A program made the translations under genes and the position numbers. Source: Halarcobacter sp. (lineage in GTDB: Bacteria > Campylobacterota > Campylobacteria > Campylobacterales > Arcobacteraceae). From it: DNA of 64,000 nucleotides. Within the stretch, counting starts at the first letter, position 1. The number at the start of each line of letters is the position of its first letter. The notes beneath the pieces were generated by a model. The model ran no database searches and was not told the origin of the DNA. It saw nothing but the letters and a program-made list of their open reading frames with translations. Location: positions 1,956,680-2,020,679 of the forward strand of contig NZ_OY781470.1 of NCBI RefSeq assembly GCF_963676935.1, in the 5' to 3' direction. Shown here piece after piece: positions 55,964 through 64,000 of the stretch.

Positions 55964-58515
55964 TTTTTTATCACTTCAGCCAAGTTAACATATTCTGATT
56001 CATTTAAATCCAAATTATTGTCTACTATTATCTTTGCCAAATTAGGTATTACCTCTTTTTTATCTTGGATAGAAGCAATCTGATCTAATAAAATGTTGTA
56101 TATTTCAAATGCAATAGCATCTGGATTGTGATATTTCTGAATATGTTTAAAAGCATTTATTGATAATCTATTTCTATACTCTTTATCTTTAACTAATAAA
56201 GAAATTGCATCAGTAAAGCTTTGACCATCATTCATTTTAACTTTATGAGTTGCAGTATCAGTTATTTCGCTAAATGAAGCATAATCATTAATTATTGTTG
56301 GTAATCCATAGGCCATATTCATTAACAATGCTCTTGAAGTTTCACCTCTGGAATTTATTCTTAAATTTATTCCAATATCTGATGCTAATAAATACTCACG
56401 ATATAAGCTATCATTAACAAAACCTGTGATAAATACTTGTTCATCTATATTGTTAGATTCTATTAAAGAAAATATTTTCTTTTTATACTCTTCACAAATA
56501 AAATCTCCAACAAAACATAACTTAATATTTTTATTTTTCAAAATATTTTCTTTTATTATACTTTCTAAGATAAAATCATATTGCTTAGTATCAGTTATAT
56601 GTCCAAATGCTGATAAAACTACATCGTCATCATCAAATTTTAATTTTTTTCTATATAAACTCTTTGAATCAACAATTTTTTTTGAAGGAGCTTTTATCAA
56701 TTGTTCTATTTTAAAAATATTATACACTTCATCTTTGTAATATTTTTTAAATAAATCTTTTGAATAATTTGAATGTACTATAATTGCTTTTGCACTATTA
56801 ACGATACTTTTATTCATAGGTAAATCAATAATTGCATTCACAACCTCAATTTCATTTGAAAGAATTTTATTTGAATATTCTTCACCAATCTTTCCATGTG
56901 AATATACTAATTCATTAAAGAAGAAAGATGGATTTTGCGTCTTATCTGCAATATAATTAACAAGTCCACTTAAAAAGAAATCATGTAAAACTATAATACC
57001 TGGATTATTAAGTGCAATATTGTACATATACTGATGAAATTCAGAATTACCAAACTGATATATTATATTTTCATATTCATTTTTTTTAGATTCAAATTCT
57101 TTATAACTAAAAATATTAAAATTATATTTTATATAATCATCTTTTACATCATAATCATCTACATAAATATCAATATTCATATATTTTGATAGAAAAGGAA
57201 TTAACTCTAAACAATAATCTGATATTCCAGATCTTTTAGGAGGCAATGGCGTAAAAAAAGCAACTTTTGTATTTTTTATTGGAACTTTTTCTTTTTTTTC
57301 TAATTTTTTATATCCAGCTATTGCAATCTGAGCAGATTTTTCCCATGAAAAAAGTTTTGATCTATCGTAAAAATAATCTTTTAATGTTTCAACTAAGTTC
57401 TTATCATCAAGTACGTAATCAATTTTATTAGAAATGTCTTCAATAGAAGTAGGGTCAAACATACAATCGTCTCTACCTATAATTTCTGGAATACTTGAGG
57501 CATTACTTCCTATTACAGGTGTACCACAACTCATAGCTTCTAAAACTGGTAAACCAAAACCTTCATAGATTGAAGGAAAAATAAACAAATATGCTTTATT
57601 ATATAAATAATTTAATTCTTCATCTGATACAAAACCTGTAAATATTACTTTGTTATCAGGTATATCTAATTTTTTTATAAGTTCTTGAAAAGATTTTCTT
57701 TGGTCATCATTTATTTTACAAACTATTACATACTGAAAGTTTTCAAAGTTTTTTTGTTTGATTTTAGAGAATGCTTCTATACTTACTTCTAAATTTTTTC
57801 TAAAGTCGATTCCACCTGTATACATCAAATAAGGTTGATTTATACCATACTTTATTAAAGTTTTTTCATTATCATTTTTAGTTTTTAACTTAAAGAAATT
57901 TGAAGAATCTATAGCTCCACTAATATTTATAACTTTTTCTTCAGGTATTCCTAAAATATTAATTGCATCCTCTCTTGTTGCATCAGATATGGCAAACAAC
58001 AAATCTGCTTCATAAATTAATCTTAATTTATTAAAATACCATTTACGTACATCTTCATTAACTAAGTACGTATCTTTAAAAATTAAAGGAATTAAGTCAT
58101 ATAAAGTTATTACTGTTTTTAAATTTGTAATATTAAGAAATGTTTTTAAAGTATCTGCTTTCCCCTCTAACCCCTCAAATATACTATGAAAATGTATAAT
58201 ATCTGCATTATTATATTTAGAAAATTGCTTTTCTATTAAAAAACTATTGATATTGTTAAAAAGTGATTTATTTTTAAAATCTTTATCACTTGAATCTAAA
58301 AGTCTGTATTCTTGAATATTTTTTTCATCAATTAAAGAACTAAATGTATTAAGAATATCCTCTTTATGCTCAGGGAAAAGCGAATTTAACAATAAAGTTA
58401 CGTCAGCGGAATGTAATTTTAAAATATTCTTAGATAATTCTTCAGAATATCTACCTATTCCTCTACCCCTTGATCCTTCAGACTGGATAGCCAATAAATC
58501 CATTAAAATATTCAT
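55954..58515 (-). CDS. Tandem two-domain glycosyltransferase (GT4-GT4, MtfB-like)
   Basis: An 853-residue protein with two GT-B modules. Module 1 (about 1-400) begins MNILMDLLAIQSEGSRGRGI and has the GIGRYSEEL motif, LMYTGGIDFRKNLEVSIEAF and YEGFGLPVLEAMSCGTPVI with both glutamates, as in MtfB-type mannosyltransferases. Module 2 (about 415-830) has KVAFFTPLPPKRSGISDYC, VLSAFGHITDTKQYDFIL and SRGETSRALLMNMAYGLPTI, a weaker E-x7-E. Two-domain GTs working beside a methyltransferase cap and Wzm/Wzt are the polymerases of O9a-type antigens (WbdA), so this is the best candidate chain polymerase. It overlaps the ruler gene by 4 bp. Confidence 0.85.
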   Translation of the reverse strand: MNILMDLLAIQSEGSRGRGIGRYSEELSKNILKLHSADVTLLLNSLFPEHKEDILNTFSSLIDEKNIQEYRLLDSSDKDFKNKSLFNNINSFLIEKQFSKYNNADIIHFHSIFEGLEGKADTLKTFLNITNLKTVITLYDLIPLIFKDTYLVNEDVRKWYFNKLRLIYEADLLFAISDATREDAINILGIPEEKVINISGAIDSSNFFKLKTKNDNEKTLIKYGINQPYLMYTGGIDFRKNLEVSIEAFSKIKQKNFENFQYVIVCKINDDQRKSFQELIKKLDIPDNKVIFTGFVSDEELNYLYNKAYLFIFPSIYEGFGLPVLEAMSCGTPVIGSNASSIPEIIGRDDCMFDPTSIEDISNKIDYVLDDKNLVETLKDYFYDRSKLFSWEKSAQIAIAGYKKLEKKEKVPIKNTKVAFFTPLPPKRSGISDYCLELIPFLSKYMNIDIYVDDYDVKDDYIKYNFNIFSYKEFESKKNEYENIIYQFGNSEFHQYMYNIALNNPGIIVLHDFFLSGLVNYIADKTQNPSFFFNELVYSHGKIGEEYSNKILSNEIEVVNAIIDLPMNKSIVNSAKAIIVHSNYSKDLFKKYYKDEVYNIFKIEQLIKAPSKKIVDSKSLYRKKLKFDDDDVVLSAFGHITDTKQYDFILESIIKENILKNKNIKLCFVGDFICEEYKKKIFSLIESNNIDEQVFITGFVNDSLYREYLLASDIGINLRINSRGETSRALLMNMAYGLPTIINDYASFSEITDTATHKVKMNDGQSFTDAISLLVKDKEYRNRLSINAFKHIQKYHNPDAIAFEIYNILLDQIASIQDKKEVIPNLAKIIVDNNLDLNESEYVNLAEVIKKCK

Positions 58516-60983
58516 TTTTTATATCCTATAACAGCATAATCATGGTAATTATGTTTAATATCACTAGTTCTAAACTCTACAGGTAAAGGTGATGTATAAA
58601 TATATTTTATATCTTTAAAACCTAACCATTGAAGCATAAACGCTATCATTTCAGGGGGTAAGGGTCTTTTATGTGTTTCATCCATATAAAAACTATTAAA
58701 AGCTAACTTATTATGAGGATTTATAGTTTCTAAAATAATTACACCACCTTTAGCAATTTTACTATAGCTTAATTCTATAAAGCTTTTTAAAATATCATAA
58801 TCTAAATGTTCAATAACTTGTAGTGCGCTTATACTCGAAAATACTTTTTCAGTATTTGATAAGTATTTAATTAAATCAATTGTCTTAACATCAAATTTTT
58901 CTTTTTTTAATTTTTCTATTTCAAGAGAGTTAATATCAATACCTTTTGCATAGAAATTATTTTCCCTCAAGTTATATAAAAATTCACCTCTTCCACAACC
59001 AATATCTAAATGTGGTATTTCTTTAGTATTTAATTTTGGAATATATTCAATATATACTTTTTGTTTTTCTTTTACAACCTTGGAATTATAAAAAACATTC
59101 TCAAATAATGAATAATATAATTCATCTTGATTCATAGAACTAAATTCTTGAATAGGAACATTGAGCTTTGAAATTGCCTCTTCTAAATATTTTTCTGATT
59201 CAACTTCAAAGTGTTTTTTTAAATCTATTGAATTTATATCTACTTTTTTTTGAAGTTTTAAATCTAAATCACTTTGTATTTCTTTTAATGTATTTTCATG
59301 AACAAATACATCTAAATGATTTTTATCTATTTTTTGATTTATCTTTGATAATAAATCTTCTTCTTTTCTTTCAACTTCTGATTTATCTACTTTTTGATCT
59401 ATCTTAGATAATAAACCTTCTTCTTTTCTTTCAACTTCTGATTTATCTACTTTTTGATCTATCTTTGATAATAAACCTTCTTCTTTTCTTTCAACTTCTG
59501 ATTTATCTACTTTTTGATCTATCTTTGATAATAAACCTTCTTCTTTTCTTTCAAATTCTGATTTATCTACTTTTTGATCTATCTTTGATAATAAACCTTC
59601 TTCTTTTCTTTCAAATTCTGATTTATCTACTTTTTGATCTATCTTTGATAATAAACCTTCTTCTTTTCTTTCAACTTCTGATTTATCTACTTTTTGATTT
59701 ATCTTTGATAATAAATCTTCTTCTTTTCTTTCAACTTCTGATTTATCTACTTTTTGATCTATCTTAGATAATAAACCTTCTTCTTTTCTTTCAACTTCTG
59801 ATTTATCTACTTTTTGATCTATCTTTGATAATAAACCTTCTTCTTTTCTTTCAAATTCTGATTTATCTACTTTTTGATCTATCTTTGATAATAAACCTTC
59901 TTCTTTTCTTTCAACTTCTGATTTATCTACTAAATTATTAATAAATTGAAATAATATTTTTATATCATCATCTGATGATTTATTATTGATTACATCAACT
60001 GAATAATTATATTTAATAGTAATTTCTTTGAGTATATCAAAAATATTATTGAAATGATTTAAAAATATATTTTCAATATTTTCTATATTATTAAAAATAT
60101 TATTGTTAGTCTCTACTATTTTATTATTAGTCTCTACTATTTTATTATTAGTCTCTACTATTTTATTATTAGTCTCTATTATTCTTCTATTAATATCTGC
60201 TTCAATATTGTATATTTTTCTTTCTAGTTTAGGTAAAAATATTAATATTTTTAAAAATTTAATTGGATAATTCAAAATAGGGATTTTTGTTAAAAAATTA
60301 TAAAATTGTCTTTTTTTAAGTCCTAATACTTTTACATTATTTTTTCTTCCTTCATCAGAATATCTAATATCACACAATATTTCTGTTTTTGAATTAATAC
60401 CTCGCCTTAATTTATCTAAATAATAGTTTAATCCATTTTCATCAGCATCTCTTTTTAATAAACCAATATAAACATTTTTTATAAATTGAATATCATGATA
60501 TTTATTAAAATCATTAACCTCATATATTTCTTTAATAGAAAAACTTTCATTTTGCATTTCATGATTTTGCATTTCATGATTTTGCATTTCATGATTTTGC
60601 ATTTCATGATTTTTTTTTAGATATTCAAATGAAAAATTTAGTTTTGATAAAAATTCTTCTTTTCTTTTTAAACCAATGATATTTACTTCATTATTTAATT
60701 TCTTTTTTTCTTCAGAATTTAATATCCGATTAACCATTTCATAAGTATCTAAAGAACCATTATTTAATAAATTAAGATTACTCTCTAAAGTTTTATCATC
60801 AACCATTCTCTTTAACAAATATGCAAATGCTTTTTTTATACTTTCTTCTTGTTCTTTATCTTCAATTTGACTTATATGAAATAATTTTTTTTCATAATTA
60901 GGATATTTCTTTTTTAAAATTTCAACTTTTATCTTTTGAATAATTTGCTCAGTAGATAACTCTAACTTATTCACTTTTTTCAC
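58512..60983 (-). CDS. DUF4214 / long coiled coil / methyltransferase protein, probable O-chain capping ruler
   Basis: An 823-residue cytoplasmic protein. Order: a degenerate DUF4214-like segment (about 50-110), four NHEMQ repeats (about 125-145), a DUF4214 domain (about 165-225; GLLKRDADENGLNYYL), an amphipathic stretch (KIPILNYPIKFLKILIF), KIVETNN heptapeptide repeats (about 270-295), ten perfect-length 20-residue coiled-coil repeats (352-551; VDKSEVERKEEGLLSKIDQK type), more helix, and a class I SAM methyltransferase (about 630-823) with LDIGCGRGEFL, ALQVIEHLD and GGVIILETINP. Gene order next to wzt and a tandem GT and the methyltransferase plus coiled-coil layout match WbdD, which caps O-chains and sets their length, although no kinase domain is present. 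Confidence 0.82.
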   Translation of the reverse strand: MKKVNKLELSTEQIIQKIKVEILKKKYPNYEKKLFHISQIEDKEQEESIKKAFAYLLKRMVDDKTLESNLNLLNNGSLDTYEMVNRILNSEEKKKLNNEVNIIGLKRKEEFLSKLNFSFEYLKKNHEMQNHEMQNHEMQNHEMQNESFSIKEIYEVNDFNKYHDIQFIKNVYIGLLKRDADENGLNYYLDKLRRGINSKTEILCDIRYSDEGRKNNVKVLGLKKRQFYNFLTKIPILNYPIKFLKILIFLPKLERKIYNIEADINRRIIETNNKIVETNNKIVETNNKIVETNNNIFNNIENIENIFLNHFNNIFDILKEITIKYNYSVDVINNKSSDDDIKILFQFINNLVDKSEVERKEEGLLSKIDQKVDKSEFERKEEGLLSKIDQKVDKSEVERKEEGLLSKIDQKVDKSEVERKEEDLLSKINQKVDKSEVERKEEGLLSKIDQKVDKSEFERKEEGLLSKIDQKVDKSEFERKEEGLLSKIDQKVDKSEVERKEEGLLSKIDQKVDKSEVERKEEGLLSKIDQKVDKSEVERKEEDLLSKINQKIDKNHLDVFVHENTLKEIQSDLDLKLQKKVDINSIDLKKHFEVESEKYLEEAISKLNVPIQEFSSMNQDELYYSLFENVFYNSKVVKEKQKVYIEYIPKLNTKEIPHLDIGCGRGEFLYNLRENNFYAKGIDINSLEIEKLKKEKFDVKTIDLIKYLSNTEKVFSSISALQVIEHLDYDILKSFIELSYSKIAKGGVIILETINPHNKLAFNSFYMDETHKRPLPPEMIAFMLQWLGFKDIKYIYTSPLPVEFRTSDIKHNYHDYAVIGYKK
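59331..59930. repeat. Ten exact-length 60-bp tandem repeats (in frame)
   Basis: 600 bp consisting of ten 60-bp units with only a few substitutions: at the codon giving V or F (aac/aaa in the plus-strand reading), the G/D codon with the D/N codon, and one ttt/tta site. The unit pair starting 59341/59401 recurs at 59701/59761, indicating multi-unit duplication. Each unit encodes 20 residues of the coiled coil in the protein at 58512-60983. Confidence 0.97.
60106..60177. repeat. 21-bp tandem repeats (KIVETNN)
   Basis: About three identical 21-bp units plus partial flanks, encoding KIVETNN heptads within the same gene. The edges are approximate. Seven residues is exactly one coiled-coil heptad. 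Confidence 0.85.
60550..60609. repeat. Four identical 15-bp tandem repeats (NHEMQ)
   Basis: Four perfect copies of TTTTGCATTTCATGA (plus strand), encoding NHEMQ four times near the N-terminus of the same gene. Perfect identity suggests recent slippage. Confidence 0.95.
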
Positions 60984-62193
60984 TCTCTTCTTTTATACAT
61001 ATTATTGTTGGTTCTAATCGACAAATTCCTACATAAAATTTTCCACATATTCCTACAACTTCAAAATCTGTAGCATGATCTAACCAATGAGAACAATTTT
61101 CTAAATGTGTATCTTTTGAATGCACAGCTGCACTAATACTATATTTTCCTACACCAATATTTAAAGGCATTGAGAATGTATATGTAAAGTTTTTATCTTT
61201 TTCAAAATTTACTTTTAAATCATGATGATAAGTGTTTGTTCCGAAAATATCTTGACCAAACTTATCTCTTATAACAATACCAACAGTCATATCATCAATA
61301 TCAATTTTTGAATATATTTTTACTTTAATATTTACAGACTCTCCAGAACTAACTATATCAGAGTTTGATATTTCACCCTTTATGATTACTTCTTTTATTT
61401 CTACATCAAATGTTCCAAAAGAATTATTTTCTAAATTTTTTATAGTCATTTTTTCTTGTTTATCATTCAATTTAGCTATTAAAAAATTATAACTATTTAT
61501 AACATCATCAGGTGAACCTTCTTTTGCTAACTCTCCATGATTTAAAAGAATAACCCTATCACAAAGTAGTTTTAATGAATTTAAATCATGAGAAACATAA
61601 ATTATACTCATATTTTTTTCTTTTCTTTCTCTCAAAGCTCTTGTACATTTAGCTCCAAAATGTGCATCACCTACACTTAAAGCTTCATCTACAATTAATA
61701 CTTGTGGTTCAGAATATATTGCTATAGAAAAAGCAAGTCTCATATTCATACCTGATGAATATGTTTTTATTGGTTCATTTATATAATCCCCTAATTCACT
61801 AAACTCTATAATATCTCTTGCTTTTTCTTTACATTCATTATGAGTCATTCCAATAAGAGTACCATTCATAAAAATATTCTCATATCCAGTAAGTTCTGGG
61901 TTAAATCCAGTACCTAGTTCTAATAATGCAGTAACTCTACCATATCTTATTATTTCACCATTTGTAGGCTCAACAACACCTGCTATTTGTTTAAGAATTG
62001 TTGATTTACCTGCACCATTTACACCTATGATACCAAGTGTTTCTCCTTCATATAAATCAAAACTAATATCTTTATTTGCTATAAATTCTTTATGATATTT
62101 CTTCTTTGTAAATATTTCTTTAAATCTATTAAAGTTGTTATTATATATTTTATATATCTTAGAAACATTTTTTATTTCTAGAATTTTTTTCAT
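60967..62193 (-). CDS. wzt: O-antigen ABC exporter ATPase with C-terminal glycan-binding domain
   Basis: A 408-residue polysaccharide-export ATPase. Residues 1-240 are the nucleotide-binding domain: Walker A GVNGAGKST (K63), the LGTGFNPELTGYENI segment typical of polysaccharide exporters, signature YSSGMNMRLAF (about 145-155), and Walker B VLIVDEAL (165-172). Residues about 250-408 form the beta-sandwich extension of Wzt proteins that recognise a chemically capped non-reducing end (FSMPLNIGVGKYSISAAVHS, NCSHWLDHATDFEVVG). This fits a locus with a capping methyltransferase directly downstream. Stop and start overlap with neighbours (TAATG with wzm; 17 bp with the ruler gene). Confidence 0.93.
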   Translation of the reverse strand: MKKILEIKNVSKIYKIYNNNFNRFKEIFTKKKYHKEFIANKDISFDLYEGETLGIIGVNGAGKSTILKQIAGVVEPTNGEIIRYGRVTALLELGTGFNPELTGYENIFMNGTLIGMTHNECKEKARDIIEFSELGDYINEPIKTYSSGMNMRLAFSIAIYSEPQVLIVDEALSVGDAHFGAKCTRALRERKEKNMSIIYVSHDLNSLKLLCDRVILLNHGELAKEGSPDDVINSYNFLIAKLNDKQEKMTIKNLENNSFGTFDVEIKEVIIKGEISNSDIVSSGESVNIKVKIYSKIDIDDMTVGIVIRDKFGQDIFGTNTYHHDLKVNFEKDKNFTYTFSMPLNIGVGKYSISAAVHSKDTHLENCSHWLDHATDFEVVGICGKFYVGICRLEPTIICIKEESEKSE

Positions 62194-62966
62194 TAAATAA
62201 TATCCTTAATTGTACCAATCATCTTTTTATATAAATATCCTGCAATTAAAACACTAAGAAATGTCATTAAAGATAATAGTCCTATTGTTTCAAAAGAAGG
62301 TGCTCTAGAGTAAAGAAAAATATCTTGATATATTTTAACAAAATAATAAAATGGATTATATTTTAGAAGAAAAGGATATTTATTTTCTATCATACTTGAA
62401 AGATAAATAATAGGTGTCATCCAAAACCACAGTTGTACAATAATTGGGACGACCTCTTTTAAATCTTTAAAAAATGCTGTAAATAAAGATAATGTTACAC
62501 CTATACCAAATGAAAATAGCACCTGCAATCCCATGACTGGGATTAACCAAAAAAAGGTTAAAGTAATTGGTTGTTTAACAATAATTAAAAAACCCAATGC
62601 AAATAAAATTGATATTAAAAATAAAAAAGCTTCAGTAATCACTATACTTAATTGAAAACTATACATAGGTACATTAATTTTTTTAATAAGATGTGATTTC
62701 TCAAAAAATGATGTATTTAATCGCATAATAATAGTACTAAATGCAGTCCATGCTAACAATCCAGGTACAAGATATATACTGTAAGCATAACTATTATCTA
62801 CTATATCTAATTTCATTTTCATAAAATCTGAAAAAATAACTGTATAAATAAATATCATTACCAAAGGAGAAATAAGATACCAAAACTGACCAAGTCCAGT
62901 ACCTACATATCTTTCATTAAAATCTCTTCTAGCAAAACTAAATGCTAATAAAATATTTTCTTTCAA
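62193..62966 (-). CDS. wzm: O-antigen ABC exporter permease
   Basis: A 257-residue ABC-2-type permease with six hydrophobic helices. RRDFNERYVGTGLGQFWYLISPLVM at the N-terminus (quoted in parts: RRDFNERY and GLGQFWYLISPL) is the conserved amphipathic entry of Wzm/KpsM-type proteins, and TPIIYLSSMIENKYPFLLKY with NPFYYFVKIYQD is typical of the C-terminal half. With Wzt it exports the complete lipid-linked O-chain across the inner membrane. It starts 5 bp after manC. Confidence 0.93.
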   Translation of the reverse strand: MKENILLAFSFARRDFNERYVGTGLGQFWYLISPLVMIFIYTVIFSDFMKMKLDIVDNSYAYSIYLVPGLLAWTAFSTIIMRLNTSFFEKSHLIKKINVPMYSFQLSIVITEAFLFLISILFALGFLIIVKQPITLTFFWLIPVMGLQVLFSFGIGVTLSLFTAFFKDLKEVVPIIVQLWFWMTPIIYLSSMIENKYPFLLKYNPFYYFVKIYQDIFLYSRAPSFETIGLLSLMTFLSVLIAGYLYKKMIGTIKDII

Positions 62967-62971
62967 TTTAA

Positions 62972-64000
62972 TTATTCTCTATTAAAATCATCATTAAGTC
63001 TAATAATATCATCTTCACCAGTATACTCTCCAACTTGAGCCTCTATTAAAACAACAGGAATCACGCCTTCATTAGATAGCCTATGAACTTCACCCATTTT
63101 TATATATGTTGATTCATTTGGTCTTACAAGTTTAGTTTCTTCTCCAACTGTTACTGTTGCAGTCCCTGATACAACTATCCAGTGTTCGTTTCTATGGAAG
63201 TGTTTTTGTAAACTAAGTCTCTTTCCAGGTTTTACTTCGATTCTTTTTATTTTATATCCAGGAGTATCTTCTAAAACAGTATATGTTCCCCATGGTCTGT
63301 GTGCAGTTAAGTGGATATTATGAAGTTCAGTATTTTTTCTAACTTCTTGAACTACTTTTTTTACTTTTTGAGAAGAACCTTTTTTACTTATAAGTAAAGC
63401 ATCTCCTGTATCAACTATGATTAGATCTTCAATATCAACTGCAGTTATTTTTCTTTCTTTTCCATAAATTAAATTATTTTTACTATCAATACTAATAAAG
63501 TTTTGATTTATAGTATTTCCATTTTGATCTTTTGGTAATTCTTCATACAAAGAATCAAAACTTCCTAAGTCAGACCAATCAATATTAGAAGGAACTACTT
63601 TTACCTTAGAACTTTTTTCCATAACAGCATAATCTATACTATCTTCAGGAATAGCTAACATATCATCACATTTAATTCTTATCATATTACTTGAATTTGC
63701 ATTTTTAAAAGCTTTTAATGAAGCCTCATAAATTTCAGGTGAATATTTTTTTAATTCATCTAAAAAAACCCCTGCTTTAAAACAAAACATACCACTATTC
63801 CAATAATAGTTTCCATCATTTACATATTTTTCTGCGGTAGTTTCATCTGGCTTTTCATGAAATGCTTTTACATCAAAGTCATTAGCCTCTATATATCCAT
63901 ATCCTGTTTCAGGATAAGTTGGAGTTATACCAAAAGTAACAAGATAATCCTCTTTTGCTAAAGATTCCGCTTTTTTAACAACATTTTTGTATTCAGCTTT
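62972..64000 (-). CDS. manC: Mannose-1-phosphate guanylyltransferase / mannose-6-phosphate isomerase (5' end outside window)
   Basis: A type II GDP-mannose pyrophosphorylase/PMI. The frame runs past the right edge, so the start and the N-terminal GTP loop are not visible; about 342 residues are present. Within the nucleotidyltransferase part are GYIEANDF, FHEKPDETTA and NYYWNSGMFCFK. The C-terminal cupin (isomerase) has HRPWGTYTVLEDTPGYKIKR, LSLQKHFHRNEHWIVVSGTA and GEVHRLSNEG. It should deliver GDP-mannose for Gmd/Rmd and for mannosyltransferases. An internal ATG at 63790 is not the start, because upstream sequence continues conserved protein. Confidence 0.93.
   Translation of the reverse strand, partial: KAEYKNVVKKAESLAKEDYLVTFGITPTYPETGYGYIEANDFDVKAFHEKPDETTAEKYVNDGNYYWNSGMFCFKAGVFLDELKKYSPEIYEASLKAFKNANSSNMIRIKCDDMLAIPEDSIDYAVMEKSSKVKVVPSNIDWSDLGSFDSLYEELPKDQNGNTINQNFISIDSKNNLIYGKERKITAVDIEDLIIVDTGDALLISKKGSSQKVKKVVQEVRKNTELHNIHLTAHRPWGTYTVLEDTPGYKIKRIEVKPGKRLSLQKHFHRNEHWIVVSGTATVTVGEETKLVRPNESTYIKMGEVHRLSNEGVIPVVLIEAQVGEYTGEDDIIRLNDDFNRE

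Noticed and set aside
59465-59767. Plus-strand 100-residue frame rich in L, F and I across the 60-bp repeats
   Set aside because: It is the antisense of the repeat array. Because the repeat is free of stops in this frame it stays open, but it has no ribosome-binding site and the composition is simply the complement of a Lys/Glu-rich coiled coil.
59331-59930. CRISPR-like array
   Set aside because: The repeats are directly adjacent with no unique spacers, are in frame with a large gene and translate into a coiled coil.

Overview
The window looks like chromosomal DNA of a Campylobacterota bacterium, most likely an Arcobacter-type organism. It is very AT-rich and its promoters are TATAAT-type -10 boxes in A/T tracts. 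At the left edge rpmB sits next to a typical epsilonproteobacterial K+ channel gene, and a periplasmic LigE-type DNA ligase follows. Family assignment is by inspection only; no database search was run. I see no tRNA, rRNA, insertion sequence, phage gene or CRISPR array.

Almost everything from 1323 to 64000 lies on the minus strand and is one large cell-surface polysaccharide locus. Read in the direction of transcription (right to left) it has these blocks. (1) 64000-45252: manC, the Wzm/Wzt ABC exporter, a large DUF4214/coiled-coil/methyltransferase protein resembling a WbdD chain-length ruler, a tandem glycosyltransferase, three polytopic membrane proteins (one fused to a uridine-kinase-like domain), a HAD phosphatase, a class II aldolase-like protein, a tandem nucleotidylyltransferase, GtrA, GT2 and a GDPD-like protein. 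(2) 45117-35257: an eight-gene operon with its own promoter that resembles a small natural-product cluster: acyl-AMP ligase, P450, B12/radical SAM enzyme, second P450, acyl carrier protein, carbamoyltransferase, MBOAT acyltransferase and SGNH-type protein. (3) 35152-30237: a second copy of gmd, then UbiA, GtrA, DprE1-like, DprE2-like and HAD proteins, the set that makes polyprenyl-phosphoryl-D-arabinofuranose in mycobacteria. (4) 30161-12128: four very large Sec-secreted proteins that share DUF4214 repeats but carry different head domains, interleaved with glycosyltransferases, a membrane protein and a DUF4214/coiled-coil protein, plus a decayed DUF4214 pseudogene. (5) 11586-5305: first copy of gmd, a hexose-6-phosphate mutarotase, rmd, two GT4 enzymes and a WbaP-type initiating transferase. 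(6) 5215-1323: the ADP-heptose operon hldD-hldE-gmhA and a GT4.

Taken together, ManC, Gmd and Rmd should give GDP-D-rhamnose. The GT4 enzymes would polymerise it, the methyltransferase would cap and measure the chain, and Wzt (with a C-terminal glycan-binding-type domain) and Wzm would export it, as in A-band or O9a-type O antigens. Blocks 2 and 3 and the GtrA/GT2/membrane-protein set look like further decorations: an acyl group built on a carrier protein, a polyprenyl-linked pentofuranose, and another polyprenyl-linked sugar.

The most unusual features are: a 10 x 60 bp in-frame repeat inside the putative ruler gene; a perfect 1-kb gmd direct repeat bracketing blocks 3 and 4, which recombination could excise; the P450/ACP/radical-SAM operon inside a glycan locus, with both P450s lacking parts of the usual ExxR motif; and the family of secreted DUF4214 proteins.
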